From positions 1-64,000 of the forward strand of contig JAMKCH010022312.1 of NCBI GenBank assembly GCA_023653785.1: 64,000 bases of DNA, in the 5' to 3' direction. The stretch's first letter is position 1; each line of letters begins with the position of its first letter. Made by a program: the position numbers and the translations under genes. The notes under the pieces were generated by a model, which was not told where the DNA came from, made no database searches, and was given only the letters and a program-made list of their open reading frames with translations. Positions 46,316 through 57,399 of this stretch are shown here, piece by piece. The DNA is from Ophioderma brevispina. Its lineage: Eukaryota; Echinodermata; Ophiuroidea; Amphilepidida; Ophiodermatidae.

Positions 46316-47602
46316 AGGTCCATGGACACGGCTGAGTAGACATTTCTTAATTTCTTACATTTTCGTACCTCAACAGTATCCTGATCATATCGCAACACAG
46401 ATTTTTAAAAGTGAACATCGGTTAAGTGTTAAATTTCAAGGATAAATATACCCAAACTGACAGGGCCTTCTCCTGTTTTCGCGAACGCGTATCAAGATGC
46501 TGGAGTTGCATTTGACCCCGTTTAATGACGTCAGAGTAACCAGTTGTAAACAAAGCTCACACGTGGGCTAACGGCACCGCACGCTCCAGATATCTCTCCT
46601 TGTCGGTTTCTTTGTCTGGGAACTTGAATAAATCTATTCTGTTCTGATTCTCCTTGTCGGTACGGTCACCGCTGGTGCAGCCGTCGACAATACAGCGCAT
46701 TGTAATCGTAATTTTGAGGCATCAAATCAAGAAAAATTATGCCATATGATACAACACGTACGACGCATATCACGAGAAGTCAACTGTGTACGTATGCAAG
46801 AAAACTGGCCACGCGCACGTCCGTTCCACGATGACGATCATGACGCGTATCGCGTATTTGTTACTCGGACGTCACTTCTGGGTCACGCTTGCCAGCGCGA
46901 TAATCACTTTCGTTTTGGAATTTCCTTTGAAAGCTTAGGCCAATGGAAGTTGATTCTTAGTTTCCTGTTGGAGATTTTTAAAAGGTGACGAGGTCCGATT
47001 TCATTATTCATTATTTTCTGTAATTTCATTATTACCTGTCATTTCATTATTACATCTAATATGTTGAATACACTACTACCCTTATATTTATTACATAAAA
47101 CAAAGTTTACAAGTGCTTGATTAACAAAACAGTGGTATAATTTGCAGGTTTAATTCTTCAAAATTTTAAAAATCAGTTTTTCACATTTTTGCACCAAGTA
47201 TGATGACAAGCGGGACAACAATCTGGAGGAAATTAATTATTTATGGTATACTGTGACACCCCTCCCAAGGAAACTACTTAAAATGAACAGGAAAGGATGC
47301 TTGAATGTTTTGAGCAACTGAAAATTTGTTTTTATTATCAAGTTTTCAAGAAAAACATTTTTTTTCACAAAATAATGAAATATTTGCCACAGTAGCAAAT
47401 CTGATGCGCGCTCCAACAGGAAACTAAGAATCAATTTCCCTTGGCCTTATCCAAAACACATGGTATTATGCCCAATTTTTATCAAATATATGGTTTCTCA
47501 ATTACTGCTTCATGCAGATTTTACATTGATACCAATACATACTATGAATGAAACCATTTTTTGGTGGTATTATAAGTATGTTTAAAGCATGTCCATGGAC
47601 CT
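46316..47602. mobile_element. 1287 bp TTAA-flanked inverted-repeat element
   Basis: It is flanked by TTAA at 46312-46315 and 47603-47606. The ends are AGGTCCATGGACA and, inverted, the same for 12 bases (TGTCCATGGACCT). An inner inverted repeat, TTGATTCTTAGTTTCCTGTT at 46949 and its complement at 47414, lies in the middle. The left half is CpG-rich and holds an 80-codon ORF (46746-46988) with no recognisable product. No transposase was found, so it is probably non-autonomous. Confidence 0.7.
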
Positions 47603-47606
47603 TTAA

Positions 47607-48434
47607 TGGTTCTCGGACAGAACGTCATATGACCATTTAAACATAACTGTATTCGTGCTTTACATCACAGTACATACAAGGTCACAGGTGATTTTGGCCT
47701 GCAGCCTGGGGAACTGACAATGACTGATTATAGTTGTCAGTGAGACCAGTCACCCGGGCAGTCACGATCGAGGCCCATCCAGTGCACTACACTTTGTGTC
47801 CTAAGTTTTGCTCAGTACAAACCTTCAGACACACAAGGACAGAGAGGATTGTTTTGTTGACATCATTTTGCTGTTTACTTTCATTTGACAGGAGTAGCCC
47901 TACTCAAATACAAAGACTGTAATCACTGGACAATAATATGTTATATAACAAGATTTAGGCCAATTAATTGAGAGATGGTCACTCATCCACATCATTTCAC
48001 ACCTTATGAGTAGCTTTATAGCTGATTGGCAGTGCTGGTTGTTTATGTGATGTATCTAGTTCCAATAATTGTAACTTATGGCATCATCTTTTAAAATTTG
48101 GACATAATCTTTGGTGCCATAAGTTACAACTGTTCTGTGGAGTTCCAATGCCATTTAAGGTTTGAGATGTTTTGAGATGTATATTTCTTAAATAAAAATA
48201 AAAAAATAATTTTGTTTTGACATACATAGCATCTCTAGAGTCTGTAGAATAATTGTCTTACCAATTTGTAACCGATGCTAGAAATTTGTTCCCAAAAAAG
48301 TTCATGTCAACATGTACACAGGCCGCCAAATTTGGCAGCCCAATGTAGACACAACAAGGGTAAGTTTCACCTGAAAATTTCATAATGTGAATTTTAAATC
48401 AGGAAAAATGGCTATCACATGATGCAGAAGACTC
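47607..48434. other. Non-coding stretch, nothing recognised
   Basis: About 0.8 kb. TTATGGCACC and TGGTGCCATAAGTTAC near 48077 and 48112 form a small hairpin. Short ORFs only. Confidence 0.4.
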
Positions 48435-48438
48435 TTAA

Positions 48439-49322
48439 AGCGACATAATGGCATAAAAAAATATTCAGACATAATGAAAAGGACCCTTAGGCGACGAAAA
48501 AAGAAAACCCTGTTTTACGGGCGAGCGGTCCTTTTGAGTAGGGTCGGTCGGTCGGGCGAATGTTTTCTTTTTTTATTTTTTTTTATTTTCTGGAGGTCAA
48601 AATTGGCCTAAAATTGCCCCAAAATCTGGAAAATCAATAGAAAAAATGAACAATTTTTACAAATTTTCTATAAAAAAAAATAGCCAAAATTGATAAATTT
48701 GGGCTAAAAACACGCTAATTTTACATGATTTTTGGAAAAACTAAAAAAAAAATTCTGCAAAACTGAAAAATCGTAAAAACCGTAAAACAGGGTTTTTTAT
48801 TTTCGTCGCCTTACTGAAATCACTTCCACAAGTTTGAAAACAATTTGGATGTTTACATTCTGTAAAAACAGTAAAAACAGGAAAAGTTCCAGAGGGGGAG
48901 GTGGACAGTATCGTACAATTCTGAAAAAGGATGCTGACATTACTGCCAGCATTTACCCAAAAAACTTGAAAGCAATGCTGTCATCAGCTCACAACCATTG
49001 CGATTTCATCTTTGTGCTAATCCGCTATCCATCTTTCACCTTGCCAGATCAATTCGTTACTACAAGCCTAAGAGTACATGCCAGAATCATGGTCTGAATG
49101 CTTTTGAATTGTGCTCACAAAACATGCTAGATACACTGTAAATTCTGTCAGGGATGTCAACACCTTGGTTTTCTGTTCCAGAAATTGCCATGAACTGCCA
49201 CCTTCCCCTCTGGAACTCTTCCTGTTTTTACTGTTTTTGCAGAATGTAAACATCCTTGTGGAAGTGGTTTCAGTAAGGGTCCTTTCATTATGTCTGAATA
49301 TTTTTTATGCCATTATGTCGCT
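48439..49322. mobile_element. TTAA-flanked element with long inverted repeats, carrying a nested insertion
   Basis: Flanked by TTAA (48435-48438, 49323-49326). The terminal repeats start AGCGACATAATGGCATAAAA and continue inward for about 130 bp, through TATTCAGACATAATGAAA, a CCACTTCCACAAG block, GTAAAAACAGTAAAAACAGG and TTCCAGAGGGG. The left arm is split by the element at 48490-48810 and the right arm is not. An 87-codon ORF (48834-49097) starts inside the arm and has no known product. Confidence 0.8.
48490..48810. mobile_element. Nested 321 bp element with TTA target duplication
   Basis: The ends are GGCGACGAAAAAAGAAAACC, CTGTTTTACGG and their inverse CCGTAAAACAGGG, TTTTTTATTTTCGTCGCC. TTA is duplicated at 48487-48489 and 48811-48813. 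The interior is AT-rich with GGTCGGTCGGTCGGGCG near the left end and no ORF. A 3 bp TTA/TAA duplication is typical of PIF/Harbinger elements, so a non-autonomous Harbinger-like element is likely. Confidence 0.8.
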
Positions 49323-49635
49323 TTAAGAATGCCTACAATATAACGTTTATTGCAAATAATGAATATTTAAGCCATTTTGCAGCTGTAAAGTTAGAGCAGA
49401 AGCTGTCTGTGTATCTTGGCTTAAATGGCATTTTCAGTACACACAACTCGTCATGACTAGATAGTCTATGATAACAGCAGCCATAAAAAGTTAAGACTAT
49501 CTAGTCATGATCATCAGGACTAGTGATGTATCATGATATTTACAATGCACAAAACCTCTTTTTCTTGATTTTGATGAAATTGAGCAAGTGTATTTTCAGT
49601 ATGTGTGAACATTTGAACTTGTTACAATTTTTGAG

Positions 49636-49922
49636 GTAAAAATGCAAACGATGCGCCCGCAGGCAGAGTGCCCATCTCTCTGTCTTTGGCATTTGGGCCA
49701 GACTCCCTCATTATAAGGACTGCTGTGGGGGTTCTATTCGCCACTCCTACCCGCACAGTGAGTATGTTTTGCATTCCCAGCATATGCCGGTAACCAATAT
49801 ACTCCTGGGGGGAGAGGCAAAGCGAGGTACATGCCTTGCCCAAGTTCACAACACGTTGGCGACAGCGGGCCGACCACAACTTATGCCTTATTAGGCGAGC
49901 GCTGATCCACTGCACCACATGT
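49636..49922 (-). repeat. tRNA-derived SINE
   Basis: On the minus strand it starts GTGGTGCAGTGGATCAGCGC then TCGCCTAATAAGGC, a tRNA-like D-arm and anticodon region. It continues with CTTGGGCAAGGCATGTACCT, the body motif also seen at 13735-14055. A 98-codon minus-strand ORF covers it by chance. Confidence 0.6.
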
Positions 49923-49999
49923 GAAAAAGCAACTTATGCAGCCATATGGGCACATATGTGTTGCACTTTTCCAAACCCGGTCTCCCATGGGGTGACAGC

Positions 50000-50283
50000 A
50001 GAGGGTGTTTGAGGCAATCCCACAATGCACCAGTTTTGGGAAATTTCACCTCAATAGGGTCATGGGATTCACATAAAAAATCCTATTTTAACACATAAAC
50101 CCCCCTGACTTTAACACTCATTTTAGCCAAAAGCATCAGTACTTTCTTTTGCATTGATTATGAAATGTCTTGTGTGCCTTAAACTTTTAGAACTCTTGTT
50201 ATCCCTAAGTAATGACATGTGTTAGCTTACAAGTACAGTATAGGTACATTGCTATGCTTCATGGTGTTGATTCAAAACACCCG
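50000..50283 (+). mobile_element. GGGTGTT-type MITE, copy D
   Basis: 284 bp with ends AGAGGGTGTTTGAGGCAATC and GATTCAAAACACCC. Interior blocks CACAATGCACCAG, TTTCACCTCAATAGGGTCAT and CATTTTAGCCAAAAGCA are shared with copies A-C. Non-coding. Confidence 0.7.
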
Positions 50284-53200
50284 TCGGGTGACAATAGGAA
50301 ACCAATGAATTCGATCCTGTACACAGATGGATACCATGTTAAATAATGAAGTCCATGTAAGAAGACCCAGACATTGAAACTTGTAAACAAAACATTTCAG
50401 ATGTTGTAACATTCCCATATTGATACCCTTATGAAAAGCAAATATAAAAAATAAATAAACAAATAAGATATGGAGGTGCCACTTTCCCATAGAGTGCATG
50501 GCTTTATACTGTGCTTTGTACAAACAATCTTGGAATTGTTGGAACACTTCGAACATTTTGGAAAAAGTCCCCGTTCCCCCCATCCAAATCTGAAGATGTA
50601 TTCATTCCGGGAGGGTACTCAAGATATTTTGGGTAGATGTGTGCCACCCAATTTTCAAACTGGGGGCTTGCCGAACTAATTTGCATGTGGATATAAAATA
50701 TGGGTCTGTGGAACTGAATTTGGGTGTACTAGTCTTGTCAAAATAACGGTTTTGAGGTTTACGCAAATTCCATCCAGAAACAGTTAGACTAGGGGCGTGG
50801 ACCAAATAACCAACTGTATAACAACTTCTGTTGTCCCCATCGAGGGGCTAAGGGGAAAAACCAAGGGTAAAATTCATAATTAAAATTACTATAATCACAT
50901 ATAACTGTCGGTTCCCGCACATAAAACGGGCACATTTTCTTAAAAATAAATAAAGGTACATCAAATTTCTTTTCCCAATATCAGAGACCAAATGGATATG
51001 TATAGACTTCCGCAAACCATGAGCTAAAGATATTACAAGGGCCTGGTATGTGGGGCCCATTGTTATAGCAGGGTTACCACCTCCACGATTCGAGTTGAGT
51101 GACAAATAACCGTCCTCTCTCAAAAACTAACCAGTGTACATTGTACTATAGGTCGTTGACACAAAATTTTCTTCTGAAAACGCGGTAAGTGGTTAATAAA
51201 TTGAATAGAAAGGAAGTTAAGCAATAAGTACGGGATTTGTTTGCACAAAGTTGTTTGATGTCAAGTTGCCCGGAAACATTCTCTCATGATGTTGGTTCAT
51301 GTTTCTCCTGTTCGAATAATAAATGATTGAAAAAACATGGCCAAAGTTAATTGAAACACGCACTATAGAAGTCAATATGTTATGTGTTTTTATTTTTGAA
51401 AAATTGTGAATTTGTGAATGAGTTATGTATTTTGTTGTCTATGAAAAAAGTACAGAGAGCGGGTTTTATTTGGTTTGGGGTTAACAGCTGAAATCTATTC
51501 AGCTGGGCAACAATATAACAATGTACTGCACTCCCAGGTGAAAGAGAATGAAAAGGAGAATCTGAAAGTGTTTTTCTACACCGCATACCGGGGCCGGGTG
51601 GGTGATTGAATATATCTAACTCCATTGTTTGCCGAAAAGTCCATGTGTATCCACTAGTCACTGATATTGGGGGGAAATGAAATTGTCAGTAGTGACATTT
51701 TATCTTTTCAAGGAAAATTGCCAGTTTTATTTGTGGGAACAGACGGTTAATATGATTAATAATTATTATTGAATTTACACTTGGATTTCCCCTAGCCCCC
51801 GATTGGAGACAACAAAACAAACCAGCATAGAGGACAGCCCCATAGCCCTAAGTTCTTTCAAAAAGGTTGGGGTCTCCAAAACTGTAAATAGGCTTAAAAT
51901 GGGGAGTCTGCGGTGGAACTGAAAAATCGGCCTTAAATGTGGCGCTTATGGCGGCAAATACCCATACCACCTTTCAATGTGAGTAAAATCCCCCCGCCCC
52001 CAGGTTACCATCATCAGCAGTCTTGCCAAATCCTAACATACATTGATGAGGGTTGGTGAAGGGAGGGTAAGTTGAAGTGGAGGTTGAGTGATAGCAGGGT
52101 TTGTGTGAGGTTCGATACTTCTTTCCTAGATAATATGGATGAATACGTCCACTTAAAATTGTAGTTTACAAATGGTAGCCATGGTAGTGGGTACTCCTTG
52201 ACTACACTTGAGGTACTTCAAAGGTACTGCTATGAAGATCTGGCTGTGTAAACATTGACATCTTTAGGTTATGGAAATGGTAACAAATTTAACAATGTTT
52301 CATCCAGCACAAATTTCTGCCCAATCTTTAAGTGATAGCAGTTCCTATTTTGAGTGCTGAGTTTCCTTGATTTGCTCAACCTTTTAAGTTACTCCTCTGG
52401 TACATTAGTATATTGAAAAAATGAAAAACAGCGCAGAGCAGAGACTGACAAAGACTGCCCTGATACGATCAGGAGAGCTTTTATCCGAGCTGGTCTTATT
52501 TTTAAAAGTCGTCCCTGAAACAGGAAATAGATAATAAATCTTTGTGTTTGTAAATTTAAAACAACAAATCTGAAAAATTAAAAATCATAATTGTCAAAAA
52601 AAGACTGAAGATTTGTTCTTCTTTTATTGAAAAACAAAATGACACAGTAAAATCCTTGCTGTTTGGTGATGATCAAATAAAACTAGGGCTTTTGCACAAA
52701 AAAATGTAATAAAAAATGCCCATTATGAACCTTACTCCTCGGAACAGCCAAATTAGCACACATTGCCAAAATCACTGGTTGTGCTATTATCACAGTTGAT
52801 ATTTACAAAATCGAAGTTTTGTGCATTTTGGTAAAATCACCCCAACAACGAGTTTAAACTAGTCAGGACCATGGTGCGTGCACATGCATATTTGGTTTAT
52901 AACCATACAGGGTACACTGTTTTCACTTTTCAATGGTGGAATTACCCCTGTGGATCCTTTGTCTGCAAGAAGTATATGAAAGTACGGGTAATGTATCCAA
53001 GAAATAACTTTGATAACATGGAATCAATTTTACCCAAACTATAGCAGGTAAGCTCAAGGCAATTAAACATTGCTAACATCATGAAATTATCAGAAAAAGC
53101 CTGATATCATCCTACAGATAAAATTAGGTTATTATTTATCCAATAAGTTTTTCTCCAGAAACAAAATTAAAACAAAAAGAAATCGTGCAGTCATTTCAGA

Positions 53201-53760
53201 AGAGATTGACAGAGAGAGGAGGACAGGGGCATTAGCCACCAGGCCATACACATTTATAGCCTGGAAGCATGTTATTTAAGTGGTATATACATTTTTGAGA
53301 TTTCTGAAATAATTATTACTGTGGGAGGAGTAAAATACCTTCCCACTCCTTTAAGCTTTCTTATAAGGTTTGGATGGTGCAGCAAGCCTATTATATGATT
53401 TTGGCACTCAAGAGGATTTCAGGTAATTGTTCTGAAACCATACTGTCAAAAATAAAATGTGCTGGGGAAAAAATTTCACTTCTAAGGGTGCTGGCGCTAT
53501 TTACACCGGGAGGGTGAGTGTAAATGTGAAATTAATTCATTTTAGTGAAATTTGTGTTCCCCTCGTCTGTATTAAAATATAGGGCATTTCCCTGATTCAT
53601 GACTTCTCCATTTAAACGTTGTATGTTCCCTCCTGGTAACAAATGTTTATGTTCCCCCTTCTGCTCAACAAACATTTTTTTTTCAGATTCCTCCCTAAAT
53701 CCTCCATTACCCCTGCTTAAATAATGACTCTCCTTAATGTAACACATAAATTGTACACTG
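50284..53760. other. 3.5 kb without recognisable genes
   Basis: Short ORFs only (up to 103 codons at 50272-50583, minus strand), none recognised. Repetitive wording such as GGGGACAACAGAAG / TTGTCCCCATCG suggests further decayed elements, but I could not delimit any. Confidence 0.4.
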
Positions 53761-53762
53761 CA

Positions 53763-54262
53763 AACAATCCTGGTGTTAAATATTCAACACTAAAACCAGT
53801 GTTAAGCTGGGGCAGTGTAATTAAATTTATTAACACTTTTGTATGGTGTCAAAACAATACCTTAAAAAGGGGACAGGCACTTTAGGTTGACTTCTTGTGA
53901 TTCAAAGTGATGTTATTATTCGAGATGAAAACAGCAAAAGCAACAATAACCACTCATAGTTTGATGTAGGAGTTACACCGACTATCTTTAACAACAATGC
54001 TAGTGTTAAATTACACCCGCAGGTGCTGGACCTCATTGAAGCCAGGACGAGTGTTAGCCAAAAGTAGAATTCAAATTAACACCCGTGGTGTTGAAAATCA
54101 ACATCCAATGTGTCACATAGGAATCTGACACCGGCAAGTGTCAAATTAACACCAACATATTAGGTATTCAAATAACACCCAAGCACTGGGCCAGCAGTGT
54201 CTTCATGTGTGTATATATGTATTTAACACCAAAACCTCGGGTTATGTAACACCAGTTGGTGT
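53763..54262. repeat. Cluster of short inverted ACACC/GTGTTAA motifs
   Basis: In 500 bp the words AACACC, GTGTTAA, CACCAGT and their complements recur more than a dozen times (AACACTAAAACCAGTGTTAA at 53786, CTAGTGTTAAATTACACCCG at 54001, ACACCGGCAAGTGTCAAATT at 54130). They can form many small stems. It may be a palindromic element like the one at 59.56-59.88 kb. Confidence 0.55.
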
Positions 54263-55990
54263 GGAGCCCTAGTGAAATGGACTGCGTGTTATTTTTTTGT
54301 GAATTTCGCCAATGGTCCAAAACTAAAAAAATCGTGGTATTTTTTTGTGCTATGTTTATTTGAACACCCTGTTTTACTCTGACCCAGAATGTCTAGATTT
54401 GAATCAAATACCCTTGCCAAATGCGATAGGGTCAGTAATGGATCAAGTTAACTTGGTATGCTCTTGATAGTAACAGTCTGACACCAACAACTGAATACGC
54501 TGGATAACAGGCAAAGTGGTGGAGTAACAATACTTTTCCATATTGTCTACCTCGACTTCCTTGATGTCCTGTGAGTGCGCAGTGTGTTTCAGGTATATTA
54601 AAAATGTGATCACTGATAAGGCTGTCTTCAATTAAAGTTTATGCAGTACCAGTGAACAGCAAAATCATAGTGTGTATACATATAACAAAATGTATGGAAC
54701 TCTTCTGAGCAAAGGATGTTTTCATTACCCATCATATGCCTTCTTCGGGGGAACAACAAACAAACAAACACACACAAACAAATAATTTGTCACTGCACTA
54801 TGCAGAAAAGACATAATTTGGCCGTTCTTTCGTTTGTCAAGCAGGTGTATTTTACCTGCATAGCATTTGTGGCATCTAGGTAGGTATATACTAGCCCAAA
54901 TTAAAGAAAAACTCTTACTTCAACCGTAAGTCGTAACCCTATAATAATCTCCTCTCCCCAATTTGGGGAGTTAAGATAGGGGTGAGATTGGAATGTTGGC
55001 TTAAAGGAGCATCACCATCTCTTCCTCAGCATCGTACACAGTTTACCCCATTGAGCGGATGATTTTATTGGTCATTGAAACCTCAAAAATTGAATGGTTT
55101 AATTGGCTAAAATTCTTTCAAAATTCCTTTGAAAGAAAGGCACACACACTCTGTTCGTGCAGACCAATTATTTTCTACAACATTTATGGATTCTATACAG
55201 CCAAGGTCTGACGATATTTTTTAACTAAAACTTTTAATCAGATTGTTTTGGTGAGATGCTTTAATTTCAGTCGAGAAAACAGCAAGAAAAAACATTCAAA
55301 TGAAGAAAAATGGAATGTGATCGGTCAAGTAATTCCTGGCATCAAACAGACTGGCACATTGTGATTGTTCCGCTGCAAAGTGGGGGTGACAAATCTACCC
55401 GTTTATTCATGTGAATGTGCCAGTGCTAGTCCCGATTAATTAAATCAAGATTTGTAAAATGTCTCTAGGAGTCCAGGGTAAAAACGACACAAACCAAAAG
55501 AAAACGAAAAAAACCAACAACAAGTTTAAAGAAAATCGGGGTAAAATGAATGGGTCCTGGGTTAAGTTCATTGAGGAGTAGTCTAGACCAATTACCGGCC
55601 AGCATTTTTAACCATTTCGTTCTCCCGTTTTTGCTTAAAGACGTTACCGTGTTCCCTTAAACATGAAAAAAAAAAAAGATTTGCTATTTTCAGGAGCAGC
55701 GTTCCTATAGCTCGTACCCTCGACTGTCTATAAAAAAGCTGAGAGTTATATCATGGGAACCATTGGTATTTAGGCCTCTAGTACTATTTAATAAAACGCC
55801 TACCCAAAAACTTTGTTGTAACGTGTTTTAACACAGTAAACAAAAAAATGTATAAAACGCTTAATTTTATATACACGGAAGTGTTTCTTTTCAGGTCGTC
55901 CGATGCTATCGGAAACCCTATGTCGGCATGATTCGCGTGTTTGTGTGTCCGTCTACCAGTCTCTGTGTTGTCAAACATTATACATGCACC
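54263..55990. other. Intergenic, nothing recognised
   Basis: Contains a CAAACAAACAAACACACACA-like short run at 54760 and a poly(A) of 12 at 55666. Short ORFs only. Confidence 0.4.
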
Positions 55991-55994
55991 TTTT

Positions 55995-56290
55995 GGTTGA
56001 CATTTTTTCATTAACTTTTAGTGCAGTATGGATCAAGTCATTACTTTGGTATGGTAACATTGAAACAAGGGGGTCTTATGTGGGGGGTAGGGTAACAGTA
56101 TGAGAAGGTCAAAGGTCTTCAGGAGTCAAGTAGGGTCGTCATATTGCTCTTGTGTACACCCGTGCTTGGCACTTTTTCAACGTAATTTCGCTTTTAGTGC
56201 AGTTGATGGATCAGGTCATAATTGGTATGCTTATAGGAACAGAGGAAAGGTCAAAGGTCATCAGGGGGTCATTTGTATGCTCTCTATCTT
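55995..56290 (+). repeat. Tandem duplication, unit about 175 bp
   Basis: TTAACTTTTAGTGCAGTATG (56011) and TCGCTTTTAGTGCAGTTGAT (56189), followed in both by GGATCA(A/G)GTCAT and, further on, AGGTCAAAGGTC(T/A)TCAG (56106, 56249). Two diverged units. Confidence 0.6.
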
Positions 56291-57143
56291 AGACCACATA
56301 TCGACGACCTGATTGGGGACGCTGTCCCTATGTTTAAACAGCTTCGTTTAATTTTAAATGCTAACCTTCTGAAAATAAAGGTATCCATTAAGGGAAACAC
56401 CTACGTTTAAAAAATAAAAAGCCCATTAAGGAAAACGAATGTTCAATGATAGTATCAGATCAGTTGAAACACCTTTCCACTGGTCCCATTAAGAAAATAC
56501 ATTTGGTGTCCGACAAAATAATTTGATATCTCACTTTGATTCTACCACACCGGGGAACCATCAGCTCTGTACCTGTATGTTACACAAAAAGATGTTGTTC
56601 TGTTCTTTCGGGTTTGATCGATATAGGCCTTGCGTTGGATTAAAACAATACACAAAGTCCATGTGTTTGGGTTTGACCAAATGTATTTCAATTAATACAG
56701 GCTTTCAGGCCAGGTTCTTGGCACTAGGTTTTTAAAATTTTGTTACATTGATATGGAGGCTAAATTTCGGAAGGTTTAACTGACTGATTAAGTTTGAAAA
56801 ATTGGTAGGAATATGGCAAATTAATAAACCGATTTGAAAAATGTTTTTGATCAATGAATTTGGAACCCGAATTGTATAATAATAGCAAGTGTTGTAAAAA
56901 GCGTTAACGGCCCCATAATTGTTCTGTGCTCAACATGCATGAGTTGACATTGAAAGTATGGATGGGGACATTGGGAGGTCAGTAATTGTCAATATGTGAG
57001 TGTATTTGTACCATTGAAACTGCGTTGAACTTTTGTGTGTTAGACATGATCATGTCATTTATCTAAAGAACTATTGGGGTACGGGTAAATGACTGTACTT
57101 GTGAATTTTGGGCTTAGAAATCAGACATGCATGCAAGCTCAGG
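56291..57143. other. Intergenic, nothing recognised
   Basis: AT-rich sequence with short ORFs. A repeated TCCATTAAGGGAAA / CCCATTAAGGAAAA / TCCCATTAAGAAAA word (56384, 56412, 56483) hints at a short degenerate array. Confidence 0.4.
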
Positions 57144-57236
57144 CACACACAAACACACCCACACAAACACTCTCTCTCTCACAAACACATACACAGCACA
57201 CACACACACACCCAACACATACACACACACACACGC
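57144..57236 (+). repeat. (CA)n / (ACAAAC)n microsatellite
   Basis: About 90 bp of CA-type repeats with an internal CTCTCTCTCTC run. The 61-codon His/Thr-rich ORF across it is an artefact. Confidence 0.95.
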
Positions 57237-57399
57237 GGATATAATTAACAAAATTATTTTTCTCTATAATAAAAGTATATTAATAAGCAGATGTTTTCAC
57301 GTATGCTTTTAAAATAACGTACACAGATTTTTGACTAGACTGAGAAACGATCTAATTTACAAGACGGCCCGTATGAGAATGGATGGTTGTGATCCATCC

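Noticed and set aside
51380..51661. 93-codon minus-strand ORF as an exon
   Set aside because: No recognisable protein and no neighbouring exon in phase on that strand.
57127..57312. His/Thr-rich 61-codon ORF
   Set aside because: A translation of the CA microsatellite.
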